The notes below the pieces were generated by a model. The model ran no database searches. It was given only the letters and a program-made list of their open reading frames with translations, and had not been told where the DNA came from. The position numbers were made by a program, and so were the translations under genes. A stretch of 64,000 nucleotides of DNA from Rhodococcus triatomae (GTDB lineage Bacteria > Actinomycetota > Actinomycetes > Mycobacteriales > Mycobacteriaceae): positions 2,728,001 through 2,792,000 of the forward strand of contig NZ_CP048814.1 of assembly GCF_014217785.1 (NCBI RefSeq), given 5' to 3'. This document shows, in pieces, positions 17,289 to 26,801 of the stretch (position 1 is the first letter of the stretch; every line of letters begins with the position of its first letter).

Positions 17289-19124
17289 TCAGAACGCGGC
17301 TTCGTCGAGCTCCATGATGTCGTTGTCGACGTTCGCGACGATGCCCTTGGTGGCGGTCAGCTCGGGCAGGATGTTCTTCGCGAACCAGGACGCCACGGCG
17401 ACCTTGCCCTCGTAGAACGCCTTGTCCTTGTCGGAGGCACCCTCGTCGAGCGCCTTGATGGCCACCTCGGCGCCGCGCAGCAGCTGCCAGCCGATGAGCA
17501 GGTCGCCGACGGACATGAGGAAGCGCACGGAACCGAGTCCGACCTTGTACAGCTCGGACGGCTGCTCCTGGGCGCCCATGAGGAACCCGGTGAGCGTGGC
17601 GGCCATGCCCTGGACGTCCTCGAGGGCGGTGTTCAGCAGTGCGCGCTCGGACTTGAGACGACCGTTGCCCGCCTCGCTGTCGATGAACTTCTTGACCTCG
17701 CCCGCCACGTGCGCGAGTGCGACACCGCGGTCACGGGCGATCTTGCGGAAGAAGAAGTCCTGCGCCTGGATGGCAGTGGTGCCCTCGTACAGCGAGTCGA
17801 TCTTCGCGTCGCGGATGTACTGCTCGATCGGGTAGTCCTGCAGGAAGCCGGAGCCACCGAAGGTCTGCAGCGACTCGGTGAGCTTGGCGTAGGCCTGCTC
17901 GGAGCCGACACCCTTGACGATCGGGAGCAGCAGGTCGTTGACCCGGGCCGCCAGTTCGGCGTCCGCGCCGGAGACCAGCTTCGCGACCTCGGGATCCTGG
18001 TGCGCGGCGGTGTACAGATACACCGAGCGCAGGCCCTCGGAGTAGGCCTTCTGGATCATCAGGGCGCGACGGACGTCCGGGTGATGCGTGATGGTGACGC
18101 GCGGCGCGGTCTTGTCCGTCATCTGCGTCAGATCGGCACCCTGGACGCGCTCCTTGGCGTAGTCGAGCGCGTTGAGGTAACCGGTCGACAGCGTGGCGAT
18201 GGCCTTGGTGCCGACCATCATGCGAGCGTGCTCGATGACGTCGAACATCTGGGCGATACCGTCATGGACCTCGCCGACGAGCCAGCCCTTGGCCGGAACA
18301 CCGTGGCCACCGAAGGTGACCTCACAGGTGGCCGAGACCTTCAGGCCCATCTTGTGCTCGACGTTGGTGACGTAGACGCCGTTGCGCTCGCCGAACTCTT
18401 CCTTCTCGAAGTCGAAGTGGATCTTCGGGACGAAGAACAGCGACAGGCCCTTGGTGCCGGGCTTGGCGCCCTCGGGACGAGCGAGAACCAGGTGGAAGAT
18501 GTTCTCGAACAGGTCGTCGGAATCGGCCGAGGTGATGAAGCGCTTGACGCCCTCGATGTGCCAGGAGCCGTCGTCCTGCTGGATCGCCTTGGTGCGGCCC
18601 GCACCGACGTCGGAACCGGCGTCGGGCTCGGTGAGAACCATGGTGGCGCCCCAGCCGCGCTCGACGAGGGTGGCCGCCCACTTCTTCTGCTCGTCGGTGC
18701 CGTTGTTGAACAGCACGTCGGCGAACGCGGGGCCGGCCTGGTACATGTGCGCGGCGGGCTGCGAGCCGAGGATCAGCTCACCGATGGCCCACACGACGGA
18801 ACGGGGAACCGGGACGCCGCCGATCTCCTCGGACAGACCCATGCGGTACCACTCGGCGTCCCACAGCGCGCGGAAGGACTTCTTGAAGGACTCCGGCAGG
18901 GTGACGGTGTGGTTCTCGGGGTCGAAGACCGGCGGGTTGCGGTCGGCGTCGGCGAAGGACTCGCCGAGCGGTCCTTCGGCGAGGCGGGCAACCTCGCTGA
19001 GCATGTTCTTGACGGTGTCGACGTCGAGGTCGCCCCACACGCCCTCTTCGAGAGGCTTCTCGAGTCCGAGCAGCTCGAAGAGGTTGAACTCCAAGTCGCG
19101 GACGTTGCTCTTGTAATGGCCCAT
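17289..19124 (-). CDS. fadE5: FadE5-like long-chain acyl-CoA dehydrogenase
   Basis: A 611-residue protein, exactly the length of mycobacterial FadE5. It begins [20 protein letters not shown], has the acyl-CoA dehydrogenase middle domain with [13 protein letters not shown] (about residue 160), and a C-terminal extension found in the FadE5/AidB-like subgroup, including [32 protein letters not shown] in the flavin and catalytic-base region. It oxidises acyl-CoA to trans-2-enoyl-CoA using FAD. The ATG at 19124 is the conserved start; a longer frame to 19235 covers the promoter. A candidate operator shared with fabG4/fadA2 lies 60 bp upstream. Confidence 0.92.
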   Translation of the reverse strand: MGHYKSNVRDLEFNLFELLGLEKPLEEGVWGDLDVDTVKNMLSEVARLAEGPLGESFADADRNPPVFDPENHTVTLPESFKKSFRALWDAEWYRMGLSEEIGGVPVPRSVVWAIGELILGSQPAAHMYQAGPAFADVLFNNGTDEQKKWAATLVERGWGATMVLTEPDAGSDVGAGRTKAIQQDDGSWHIEGVKRFITSADSDDLFENIFHLVLARPEGAKPGTKGLSLFFVPKIHFDFEKEEFGERNGVYVTNVEHKMGLKVSATCEVTFGGHGVPAKGWLVGEVHDGIAQMFDVIEHARMMVGTKAIATLSTGYLNALDYAKERVQGADLTQMTDKTAPRVTITHHPDVRRALMIQKAYSEGLRSVYLYTAAHQDPEVAKLVSGADAELAARVNDLLLPIVKGVGSEQAYAKLTESLQTFGGSGFLQDYPIEQYIRDAKIDSLYEGTTAIQAQDFFFRKIARDRGVALAHVAGEVKKFIDSEAGNGRLKSERALLNTALEDVQGMAATLTGFLMGAQEQPSELYKVGLGSVRFLMSVGDLLIGWQLLRGAEVAIKALDEGASDKDKAFYEGKVAVASWFAKNILPELTATKGIVANVDNDIMELDEAAF

Positions 19125-19183
19125 GTCGTTTCTATCTCCCGGTGAGATGGTGCGGTCTGTCCGTCGAGTACCGCCCAAGCTTA

Positions 19184-19197
19184 TTACTCGTCGGTAA
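19184..19197. promoter_or_regulatory. candidate TetR operator upstream of fadE5
   Basis: TTACTCGTCGGTAA differs from the palindrome between fabG4 and fadA2 (TTACTCCTGAGTAA) at two half-site positions and in the spacer. It is 60 bp upstream of the fadE5 start, in the short gap behind the methyltransferase gene. Confidence 0.6.
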
Positions 19198-19209
19198 CTT
19201 TCCCCGATA

Positions 19210-19827
19210 TTACGCCGGATCCAACGACGTGCCAAGAATCGGGGTGCGTCCGACGACGACGGCGTCGACGGCGAATCCCGGGCCGATCTCCCGCCGGCGC
19301 TGCCCGATTTGGGAGATCGTCAGCCGGTCGGCGAGCTCCTCCGTGAACTGTGTTGTGTCGTAAAGATTTTCGCGCTCGATGGGGAGATCTCCCCAGGAAC
19401 CGGGGTCGGTGACGTCGTATCCCGAAATCATGAGGGTTCCATCAGGTTTCAGCGCAGATATGGCATGGTTCACAATCTGCCGGCGCTCGGGCGGGGGGAC
19501 GTGAACGTACAACACGAGGGCGAGGTCGTACTCGTTCTCCCACCGGACGTCCGCGGCAGATCCGAGGCGGAAGTCCAGGCGCTCGCGCACCGAACGAGGA
19601 GAGCGGGCAGCGACGGCGCGTGCCCGGGTCACCGCGACCGGTGACGAGTCCACCGCCGTCACCTGCCACCCGCGGGTCGCCAGCCACAGCGCGTTCCGCC
19701 CCTCGCCGCACCCCAGGTCCAGTGCCGTACCGCGGGGCATCGACGTCGCGAGATCCACCAACAGGTCGTCCGGCGGTGCTCCCCACACCGGCTCGGAGCG
19801 GGAGTAGTACTCGTCCCAGGTCAGCAC
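19210..19827 (-). CDS. class I SAM-dependent methyltransferase
   Basis: A 205-residue protein with SAM-binding motif [16 protein letters not shown] (about residues 37-51), the acidic motif-II position VTAVDSSP, and a TehB/thiopurine-like fold. The N-terminal [21 protein letters not shown] pattern is common in small actinobacterial methyltransferases annotated as TehB-like. The substrate cannot be inferred. The gene ends 85 bp upstream of fadE5 and has the same orientation; the fadE5 operator lies between them, so fadE5 probably has its own promoter. Confidence 0.82.
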   Translation of the reverse strand: MLTWDEYYSRSEPVWGAPPDDLLVDLATSMPRGTALDLGCGEGRNALWLATRGWQVTAVDSSPVAVTRARAVAARSPRSVRERLDFRLGSAADVRWENEYDLALVLYVHVPPPERRQIVNHAISALKPDGTLMISGYDVTDPGSWGDLPIERENLYDTTQFTEELADRLTISQIGQRRREIGPGFAVDAVVVGRTPILGTSLDPA

Positions 19828-19862
19828 GGCAACACGCTAGCGTGCGGACGGTCGCCGTCGGC

Positions 19863-19900
19863 GGTGCAGGGGGTCGGTGGTGCAGGGGTCAGTGGTGCAG
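19863..19900. repeat. short tandem repeat at the 3' end of the DUF4185 gene
   Basis: The unit GGTGCAGGGGTC followed by GGT or AGT occurs at 19863 and 19879, with a partial third copy (GGTGCAG) at 19894. It spans the stop codon of the DUF4185 gene, so the last residues LHH lie within it. It may be slippage-prone. Confidence 0.6.
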
Positions 19901-21004
19901 CGTGGTCCGCATCAGCAGGACGTTGTAGTTCGAGTGCACCGTGGTGAGGAAGTAGAGGTCCGGACCCGACGACCAGGGGTGGATGTACGCGCCGTACGCG
20001 GACGGCAGTTCGTGCTCGGCAACCAGGACCTCGGGGTGGCCCCACGGCCCGGTCGGGGTCGGGGAACGCCGCATGACGACGTTGTTGTAGCCGTCGGTGG
20101 TGAGCATGAGGTACTGGCCGAGGTACTCGTTCCAGTCGACCGACAACTCGCCGACGCCGCCGTCCGCGACGGGGCGGGCGACGTCCGGGTTGCCCTTGAC
20201 CCACGTGCCGCCGTCCCAGTACTCGTACGCGCCCAGGTCCATGATCTGAGCCTCGGGGACCCGCGAGACGTGGACGAAGCCACCGCGCCCGGAGGGGGTG
20301 CCGTACTGGTAGACGAAGCCGCCGGCCTTGAGGAAGGCCCCCATCTGGAAGTTCGCGTTGCCGCCCTCGTTCGGCCGGACGGTCTCCGGTGCCAGCGCCC
20401 AATTCTCGCCGTTGTCGTGCGAGTACGCGAGCTGTGAATCGTTGGTGACCCACTTGCCGGCCTCGCCCCAGTGGTTGACCGACATCATCGACATCACCTG
20501 GGTGTCGCCCACGGCCACACCCGCGGTGGGGATCTTGCTGATCTCGATGCCGGGGATCTTCGGGCTGGGCAGCAATTCCTTGGACTGGCCGAGGAAGTCA
20601 CGCGGCGAACTGTCGAAGGTCATGCCGTCGGCGAGGTTGCGGTCGCTGCTGCGGAACAGGGTGCTGCTGCGCCAGGACCACAAGCTGCCCGAGAGCAGGT
20701 TCGGGAGCCCGAGGCCCGCCGAGTCGCCGAACGCGACGAGCACCTCTCCGTGCCCGTTGTCCCACATGATGCCCAGGTCGGTGCCGAGCACGTTCGAGTC
20801 CTGGGTGCGGTTCTCGCTGAGCAGGCCCGTCAGCTGCGCGACGGCCTGGCTGGGCCCGGTCAGGTGTGGCAACCCGGTGGTGCCGTTGAGGCCGGGGATG
20901 GGATTGACCATGTTCGGATTGGCGGCCGCGGGTGCCGCCGTGGCGATGACGGTGGCGGCGACGCCGCTCAGTGCCGCCAGGGTCAGTGCTCCGGTGCGCT
21001 TCAC
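19889..21004 (-). CDS. secreted DUF4185 protein (possible endo-D-arabinanase family)
   Basis: A 371-residue protein with a Sec signal peptide (about residues 1-29, ending AAPAAANP). The mature part is beta-rich, with features of the DUF4185 five-bladed-propeller-like fold: LVAFGDSAG, YSHDNGENW, YIHPWSSGPDLYFL. Some DUF4185 proteins have been shown to be endo-D-arabinanases (family GH183) that cut mycobacterial arabinogalactan and lipoarabinomannan; whether this one does is inference. It would act outside the membrane on the polymer that AftD helps to build. Neighbours are unrelated and it appears to be a single gene. Confidence 0.8.
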   Translation of the reverse strand: MKRTGALTLAALSGVAATVIATAAPAAANPNMVNPIPGLNGTTGLPHLTGPSQAVAQLTGLLSENRTQDSNVLGTDLGIMWDNGHGEVLVAFGDSAGLGLPNLLSGSLWSWRSSTLFRSSDRNLADGMTFDSSPRDFLGQSKELLPSPKIPGIEISKIPTAGVAVGDTQVMSMMSVNHWGEAGKWVTNDSQLAYSHDNGENWALAPETVRPNEGGNANFQMGAFLKAGGFVYQYGTPSGRGGFVHVSRVPEAQIMDLGAYEYWDGGTWVKGNPDVARPVADGGVGELSVDWNEYLGQYLMLTTDGYNNVVMRRSPTPTGPWGHPEVLVAEHELPSAYGAYIHPWSSGPDLYFLTTVHSNYNVLLMRTTLHH

Positions 21005-21223
21005 GCTTCTATCCCATCCTCAGGTCTCTTCCGGGCGCGGGCGCCCCTTCCGAATCCATCTCCCCCATGGAGACGTGCGAACATCGCGGCGAACACGGCG
21101 TTCGATGTCACGAAACGTGAAAAGGCTAACAAAAGTCACGGGTGACCCGAGGCACTTCTGCCCTACCGGGCGGGGACGCCGACGCAGCTATCGGCGAGTA
21201 ACCGGCCGTGACCGTCGGGGCGA

Positions 21224-21388
21224 TCAGCCGTGACGGGTGTCGTCGTGGTCGCCGGGCGTCGAGCCGATCGAGGTACGGTCCGTGCGCCGTTCGATACGGT
21301 CGGCACGGGCGATCGAGCGGCCGACGATCACGGCCACCGGAACGGACAGCACCGCCCAGACGCCGAGGCCGATCCATACCCAGAGCAC
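21224..21388 (-). CDS. small single-pass membrane protein, unknown
   Basis: A 54-residue frame starting at GTG 21388: VLWVWIGLGVWAVLSVPVAV then a basic, polar tail rich in Arg and Asp. One membrane helix (about residues 2-24) and a cytoplasmic tail are predicted by eye. The frame begins just after a GGGAAC sequence, a weak ribosome site. It is divergent from the DUF3060 lipoprotein gene. The hydrophobic pattern supports a real gene, but no family was recognised. Confidence 0.5.
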   Translation of the reverse strand: MLWVWIGLGVWAVLSVPVAVIVGRSIARADRIERRTDRTSIGSTPGDHDDTRHG

Positions 21389-21545
21389 GTTCCCATTCTG
21401 GCACCCGGCCGTCGAAGGCCCCTGTCGGCCGGGCCTTCGTTGCGCGATTGTGGCCGCCGCGCGTCGATGTGCGGGATCACGCGCTCCGGGTTCGGTACCT
21501 TGCCCACGAGTGTTGCGGGCCGAAGTGCAGGAGGCGGGACGGGGA

Positions 21546-22163
21546 ATGGCGACGAATCGTCGGATGCGTGCGGTGGTGGCGGCACTTGCCGTGGGGTTGA
21601 CGGTCTCCGGATGCGGCTCGGGCACGAGTGGCGTGTCCTCGGCCGACGGAGCGGAATCGGTGGCGAATGCCCCGGACGGTTCCGACTGTGCCGGTCGGGA
21701 CATGGTGATCGACCGGGACGGCGAGGCGGTGGCCCTCCAAGGGGAGTGTGGCACCGTCCTGGTGCGCGCGAACGGGGTGCAGCTGTACATCGACTCCGCC
21801 GAAACCGTCGTGCTCGACGGTCAGGGAATCGGCGTGTCCGGTGGGCAGGCGGATGCGGTGATCCTGTCGGGCCGCAGCGGTCGATCGACCATCGAATCGG
21901 TGGGTTCGCTCGCCGTTCGGGGCAACGGCATGACCGTCGACGCACGGGAGGTGGCGTCCGTGGATCTGACCGGCAGCGGAAACGTGCTCTCCGTCGAGCA
22001 GGCCACCGCGGTCACCGTGGCGGGCAACGACAACACCGTGCGTGCGGGCGAGTTGGGCGAGGTCGAGGTGACCGGTTCGCACAACACCGTCGAGTGGACG
22101 GACACGCCGGTCGAGGTCGTGCGGGACACGGGGGCCCAGAACACCCTGTCCGGTCCCCGCTAG
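21546..22163 (+). CDS. DUF3060 lipoprotein
   Basis: A 205-residue exported lipoprotein: basic start MATNRRMRAVV, hydrophobic stretch, lipobox TVSGC (Cys about residue 23). The mature part has repeating short strands with N-T-V and G-N motifs (GNDNTVRAG, GSHNTVEW) typical of the DUF3060 beta-helix-like repeat. Homologues are common cell-surface proteins of mycobacteria and rhodococci with no known activity. The start is the ATG inside GGGGAATGGC; a longer frame from 21237 lacks a signal sequence. The gene stops 13 bp before the convergent phosphodiesterase-like gene. Confidence 0.75.
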   Translation: MATNRRMRAVVAALAVGLTVSGCGSGTSGVSSADGAESVANAPDGSDCAGRDMVIDRDGEAVALQGECGTVLVRANGVQLYIDSAETVVLDGQGIGVSGGQADAVILSGRSGRSTIESVGSLAVRGNGMTVDAREVASVDLTGSGNVLSVEQATAVTVAGNDNTVRAGELGEVEVTGSHNTVEWTDTPVEVVRDTGAQNTLSGPR

Positions 22164-22176
22164 GGCCCGGCCCCCG

Positions 22177-23328
22177 CTACGAGTGGGCGAGCAGGAGCGG
22201 CACGAGTAGTTCGTCGTCGGTGAGCGCTCCGTGCTGTCCGATCAGCTCGGCCAGGACCGGCTCGCTGCGGTGACGGACGACGGCGGTGCGGTCCCGCGCG
22301 AAGGCGAGGACGTCGCCGATCCGTTCCCGGGCAACGGAAGTCACCGTAGGGCCGAACATTCCGGCGGCGATCGCCTCCGCGCGGGTGCCGATCCACATCC
22401 GATCGCCGAGATGCTCCCGCCACCGGTGTGCCACCGCGTCGGCAGTCCCCGGCGCGGTGTGGATGTGGCGGCACCGCGGTTCGCCCGCGAGCGCGATCAC
22501 GTCCTGTGACAGCGTGGGGACGTCGTCGAACTCGATGCGATCCGACGCGGAGACGGTGACCATGCCGTGGTCGGCGGTGACCAGTAGTGCGGTGTCGGCC
22601 GGCAGGGTGGTGGCGAGCCGGCTCACGAACAGGTCGGCGACCCGGAGTTCGTGGCACCAGGACAGGCTCTCCGGTCCGTAGACGTGCCCGAGGGTGTCGA
22701 TCTCGCTGATGTAGCAGTAGGTCAGCGATCGGTCGGAGGATCCGGCAGCGGTGACGGTGTGGGCGAGGAGGTCGCCGTGTCCGTGCACCCCGACGAAGTT
22801 CGCGCCCCGCAGTGCTGCTCTGGTCAGCCCGCTGTCGTGGAAGGAAGCGGGGAGCACCGTCGTGCACCGGACCCCGGCGGCGGAAGCGCGTTCGAATGCG
22901 GTGGCCGACGGCTGGGCGAGTTCGGGGGCGAAGTCGGTGCGGAGGTCGCGGTTCCCGCCGACGCTGTGCCAGGACAGCCAGTTGATCTGGTCGTCGAGTT
23001 CGGGGACCCAGGACCGGTAGCCGGTGACCCCGTGGCGTCCGGCCGGCGTGCCCGTGCCCAGGGTGGTGATGCTCGTGGCCGTGGTGGTCGGGAATCCCGC
23101 ACGGATCGGTCCGCCTTCCGCCCCGGCGAGGAAGGGCGCGTGATCGAGGTTGCGGTGCAACAGATTCCAGCCCAGGCCGTCGACCAGCAGGACGACGTAG
23201 CGATCGCGGCGCGGCAGGCTCAGGGCGCCCGGCTCGCCCGGTACGCCGAGTGCGGACAGTACCGACGGCAGGACGTCGGCCAGGGACGCGCGGGAGTGGA
23301 CGTCCAGTGGGGGAACGGCGGCGGTCAT
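22177..23328 (-). CDS. alkaline-phosphatase-superfamily phosphodiesterase (NPP type)
   Basis: A 383-residue protein with the metal-site pattern of type I phosphodiesterase/nucleotide pyrophosphatases: VVLLVDGLGWNLL (Asp ligand, about residue 49), the nucleophile Thr in GFPTTTATSITT (about 79-90), SEIDTLGHVYG (Asp/His) and VTADHGMV (Asp/His, about 251). No signal peptide or membrane segment is seen, so it is probably cytoplasmic. The substrate is unknown; relatives cleave phosphodiester or nucleotide pyrophosphate bonds. It is divergent from the monooxygenase gene with about 90 bp between the starts. Confidence 0.85.
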   Translation of the reverse strand: MTAAVPPLDVHSRASLADVLPSVLSALGVPGEPGALSLPRRDRYVVLLVDGLGWNLLHRNLDHAPFLAGAEGGPIRAGFPTTTATSITTLGTGTPAGRHGVTGYRSWVPELDDQINWLSWHSVGGNRDLRTDFAPELAQPSATAFERASAAGVRCTTVLPASFHDSGLTRAALRGANFVGVHGHGDLLAHTVTAAGSSDRSLTYCYISEIDTLGHVYGPESLSWCHELRVADLFVSRLATTLPADTALLVTADHGMVTVSASDRIEFDDVPTLSQDVIALAGEPRCRHIHTAPGTADAVAHRWREHLGDRMWIGTRAEAIAAGMFGPTVTSVARERIGDVLAFARDRTAVVRHRSEPVLAELIGQHGALTDDELLVPLLLAHS

Positions 23329-23418
23329 GGCTACCAGTGTGCGCCCGACCCCGCCGGTCTTCCCGTTACCGACGGATACAGATAGTCTCGGGGGAGGGGT
23401 ATGAGAGGGAGGTCACAC

Positions 23419-24900
23419 ATGGTGACGCAGCACGACGCCGTGATCGTCGGAGCAGGTTTCGGCGGCATGGGTGCCGGTATCCAACTGAAGCGGATGGGGC
23501 TCGACGACATCGTGATCCTCGAGCGCGAGGACGACCTCGGCGGTACCTGGCACGTCAACAGGTACCCGGGCCTGGCGGTCGACATCGCCTCGGTGACCTA
23601 TTCGTACTCCTTCGAGCCCAATCCGTACTGGTCGAGGCTGTTCGCTCCCGGAAACGAGCTCGAACGCTACGCGCACCACGTCGCGGACAAGTACGACCTG
23701 CGCAGGCACATGCGGTTCGGCACCGTCGTCGACGGCGCACGCTGGGACGAGGAGAACCGGCACTGGGTGGTCTCGGTGGCGGGCGGCGAGCAGATCACCG
23801 CGCGCTACCTGCTCACCGCCACGGGATTTCTTTCCCAGCCGCACACGCCGGACATTCCCGGGATCGAGACGTTCGCGGGCACGGTGATGCACACGACCGC
23901 CTGGGACGGCGACCGTGATCTCACCGGCGCCAGGGCGGCGGTCATCGGTACCGGCGCGACGGCGGTGCAGCTGGTTCCGGAGCTGGCGCGGGTGGTGGAC
24001 GACCTCACCGTCTACCAGCGCACCCCGATCTGGGTCGTGCCCAAGCTCGACGTCCCGATACCGCGGGTGGTCCAACGGCTCTTCGCACGCGTGCCCTTCA
24101 CTCAGAAGATCGCCCGGGCGATCAGCACCTCGATCCTCGAGGCCGTGATGGTCAGCGCGGTCCTGCACTTCCGTCAGGCGAAGTTCCTCAACCGGGGTGC
24201 GGCGCTGGCCGCGAAGGCACACCTGCGGCGTCAGGTGCCCGATCCCGGGCTGCGTCGTCGGCTGACGCCCGACTACGACTTCGGGTGCAAGCGGCCGACC
24301 TTCTCCAACACGTACTTCCGTACCTTCACCCGACCGGACGTGCACCTCGAGTCGGCGTCGATCGACCGGATCGAACCCGATCGCATCGTGACCGTGGACG
24401 GGCGGGAGCGGGAGATCGACACCCTGGTGCTGGCCACCGGGTTCGATCTCTGGAAGACGAACTTCCCGGCGATCGAGGTGATCGGACGGGACGGTCGGAA
24501 TCTCGGGAAGTGGTGGCGCGAAAACAGGTTTCAGGCCTACGAGGGGGTCGCCGTCCCGCACTTCCCCAACTTCCTCACACTCAACAGCCCGTACGCGTAC
24601 AGCGGTCTGTCGTACTTCACCACGATCGAGTCGCAGATGAAGCACATCGAGCGGTTGCTGTCGGAGGTGGCGCGCCGGAACGCGGACACGTTCGAGGTCA
24701 CCGAACGAGCCAACACCGACTTCCTGGATCGGATGACCAGCAATCTCGACGACTCGGTGTTCTACCGCGGTAGTTGTGCCACCTCGCGTAGCTACTACTT
24801 CAACCCGCACGGCGAGGCCGCGTTGCTGCGCCCCACGTCGACGATCAACGCCTTCCGGGAGGCGCGCGCGTTTCCGCTCGAGGACTACGCGATCAAGTGA
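23419..24900 (+). CDS. FAD-dependent Baeyer-Villiger-type monooxygenase
   Basis: About 493 residues. The FAD Rossmann motif is GAGFGGMGAG (about residue 12) and the second, NADPH-binding motif is GTGATAVQ (about 182). Between them FAGTVMHTTAWD matches the BVMO fingerprint FxGxxxHxxxW. It inserts oxygen next to a ketone carbonyl, or oxidises heteroatoms as EthA does, using NADPH and O2. The ATG at 23419 has GGGAGG 6 bases upstream; a frame from 23401 would contain that ribosome site. A hydrolase follows on the same strand, a common pair in which the ester made by the monooxygenase is cleaved. Confidence 0.88.
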   Translation: MVTQHDAVIVGAGFGGMGAGIQLKRMGLDDIVILEREDDLGGTWHVNRYPGLAVDIASVTYSYSFEPNPYWSRLFAPGNELERYAHHVADKYDLRRHMRFGTVVDGARWDEENRHWVVSVAGGEQITARYLLTATGFLSQPHTPDIPGIETFAGTVMHTTAWDGDRDLTGARAAVIGTGATAVQLVPELARVVDDLTVYQRTPIWVVPKLDVPIPRVVQRLFARVPFTQKIARAISTSILEAVMVSAVLHFRQAKFLNRGAALAAKAHLRRQVPDPGLRRRLTPDYDFGCKRPTFSNTYFRTFTRPDVHLESASIDRIEPDRIVTVDGREREIDTLVLATGFDLWKTNFPAIEVIGRDGRNLGKWWRENRFQAYEGVAVPHFPNFLTLNSPYAYSGLSYFTTIESQMKHIERLLSEVARRNADTFEVTERANTDFLDRMTSNLDDSVFYRGSCATSRSYYFNPHGEAALLRPTSTINAFREARAFPLEDYAIK

Positions 24901-24975
24901 TCGGGTGACTACGGTGGTGGTCCGTCCGCCACCCCGGCGCGTGACGTGACGACGGTCACGTGCGAAGCTGTCGGT

Positions 24976-25938
24976 ATGTGGGACATCGCACGCCCTCAGC
25001 TGGAGGGATCCGTCTCGGTGGCTCCCGGTCGCAGGCTGGGATTCGCCGAGTTCGGGGCCGCACGCGGCCGCACCGTCATCTGGATGCACGGCACCCCGGG
25101 TGCCCGTAGGCAGATCCCGACGGAGGCCCGGGCGTTCGCCGAGCGCGCGGAGATCCGCCTGATCGGTATCGACCGTCCCGGCGTCGGCTCGTCGACCACA
25201 CACACGTACGGTTCGGTGCTCGAGTTCGCCGACGATCTCGACGTGTTCGCCGATGTCCTCGGCATCGGCGAGATGGCGATCGTCGGGCTCTCCGGCGGCG
25301 GGCCGTACACCCTGGCCGCCGCGCACGCGCTGCCCGACCGGGTGGTGGCCGCGGGCGTCATCGGCGGGGTGCCGCCCACGCGCGGCCCGGACGCCAGCCG
25401 CGGCGGGTTGCTCGACGTGGCGACGGCACTGGCGCCGGTCCTGGCCACGGCGGGGACCCCGATCGGGCTCGCGGCCAGCACGTTCGTGAGATTCGCCCGA
25501 CCGGTGGCCTCGCCCATCATCGATCTGTACGGGCTGCTGTCCCCCGAGGGCGACCGGCGGTTGCTGGCCCGCCCCGAGTTCAAGGCGATGTTTCTCGACG
25601 ACCTGCTGCACGGCGGCAGGAAGCAGTTCGGAGCCCCGTTCGCCGACGTGGTCCTGTTCGCCAGGGACTGGGGCTTCGAACTCGGTGACGTGCAGACGCC
25701 GGTGCGCTGGTGGCACGGGGACTGCGACCACATCATTCCGTACCGGCACGGCGAACACGTCGTGGATCGGCTGCCGAACGCGACCATCACCCCGATGCCC
25801 GGCGAGAGCCATCTGGGCGGGCTTGGCCGGGCCGAGGAAATCCTCACCACCCTGATGGACCTGTGGGACCGGAAGGCCGGAGTCACGAGCCTTCAGTCAC
25901 GCTCACGATCTGGAGGGACGAGCCCAGCGGGTCGCTGA
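24976..25938 (+). CDS. alpha/beta hydrolase
   Basis: A 320-residue protein. HGTPGARRQ is the oxyanion loop (about residue 39), GLSGGGPYTLA carries the nucleophile Ser (about 103), HGDCDHIIPY the acid Asp and ESHLGG the histidine near the C-terminus. It is a typical single-domain hydrolase, possibly an esterase acting with the upstream monooxygenase 75 bp away. The ATG at 24976 was chosen over a GTG at 24946 that lies in the intergenic sequence; neither has a strong ribosome site. The last 56 bp overlap the convergent VOC gene. Confidence 0.82.
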   Translation: MWDIARPQLEGSVSVAPGRRLGFAEFGAARGRTVIWMHGTPGARRQIPTEARAFAERAEIRLIGIDRPGVGSSTTHTYGSVLEFADDLDVFADVLGIGEMAIVGLSGGGPYTLAAAHALPDRVVAAGVIGGVPPTRGPDASRGGLLDVATALAPVLATAGTPIGLAASTFVRFARPVASPIIDLYGLLSPEGDRRLLARPEFKAMFLDDLLHGGRKQFGAPFADVVLFARDWGFELGDVQTPVRWWHGDCDHIIPYRHGEHVVDRLPNATITPMPGESHLGGLGRAEEILTTLMDLWDRKAGVTSLQSRSRSGGTSPAGR

Positions 25939-26662
25939 TCGCCGCGAGACGTCCGTACGGGGTGTCCTCCGGCGCGCGGAGAACGCTGCCGCCGAGTTCG
26001 GTGACCGCCCGCAGGGCGGCGTCGGTGTCGTCGACCCCCACGTAGAACTGCCAGAACGACGGCACACCGCTCGGCAGGATCCGGGAGGCATCCATGAGCC
26101 CGGCGACCGGCTGCCCGTCCAGATCTGCCTGGGCGTAGCGGAACCGGTCGCTGTCCTCGAGGGTGACCCAGGACCAGCCGAACACCCCGCTGTAGAACAC
26201 CTTGGATCTCGGGAAGTCACGAGTGTACGACTCGTGCCAGACCGGGGCGCCGGGCTCGTCGACGAGCCCGAATCCCGTGTGGCCACCGGCCTCCCACACC
26301 CCGAAGATCGCACCGGCCGAGTCCGCGAGGATCGCCATGCTGCCCTGGTCGCCGATCTGCATCGTGGGTGCGACGATCTGGCCGCCCGTATCGACGGCTC
26401 GCGTGGTGGTGGCCTCGGCATCTGCCACCGACAGGTAGACGGTCCACACCTCGGCGTACGGGTTGTCCGGCTGGCGCGGGCCCAGGCCGGCGATGGGCTC
26501 GCCGCGCAGGCTGAACATCGTGTAGCCGCCGTACTGCGGGTCGGGGTCCGTCGCGGCGGTCCATCCGAACAGCCCGGTGTAGAACTCTGCGGCGCGGTCG
26601 GTGTCCGAGCTGGTCAGATCCACCCAGCAGGGTGCGCCGACGAGGTCGGGGCGATGGGACAT
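25883..26662 (-). CDS. two-domain VOC/glyoxalase-like protein (CFP32-like)
   Basis: A 259-residue protein made of two glyoxalase/bleomycin-resistance modules: CWVDLTSSDTDRAAEFYTGLFGW in the first (about residues 12-34) and ESYTRDFPRSKVFYSGVFGW in the second (about 147-166), each with the GGxxx..DPxG end signal (ISDPLGSSLQIV). Size and layout match mycobacterial CFP32 (Rv0577). VOC proteins bind a metal and act on small molecules; the activity is not predictable here. GAGGAG lies 6 bases before the ATG at 26662. A longer frame to 26842 was rejected. Confidence 0.85.
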   Translation of the reverse strand: MSHRPDLVGAPCWVDLTSSDTDRAAEFYTGLFGWTAATDPDPQYGGYTMFSLRGEPIAGLGPRQPDNPYAEVWTVYLSVADAEATTTRAVDTGGQIVAPTMQIGDQGSMAILADSAGAIFGVWEAGGHTGFGLVDEPGAPVWHESYTRDFPRSKVFYSGVFGWSWVTLEDSDRFRYAQADLDGQPVAGLMDASRILPSGVPSFWQFYVGVDDTDAALRAVTELGGSVLRAPEDTPYGRLAAISDPLGSSLQIVSVTEGS

Positions 26663-26801
26663 GGAATCTCCTCGGGTCGGCCGGTGGAATCCCTCTGCGT
26701 CGGCCCGCGGTAGCGTGGTGCCGATCACAGGTTGCAGGGACCAACCTACGCGGGGGAACCGACAGCCGTGCCGAGATCGTGACGAGCGGAAGGGGCAGTC
26801 G

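Noticed and set aside
17187-19145. 652-codon open frame on the plus strand opposite fadE5
   Set aside because: FadE5 is an exact family-length match on the other strand. The plus-strand translation is a Leu/Val/Gly/Asp-rich shadow.
23413-25812. 799-codon open frame on the minus strand
   Set aside because: It lies entirely antisense to a monooxygenase and an alpha/beta hydrolase gene with clear motifs; its translation is Arg/Gly/Val-rich without domains. Such frames are common in very GC-rich DNA.
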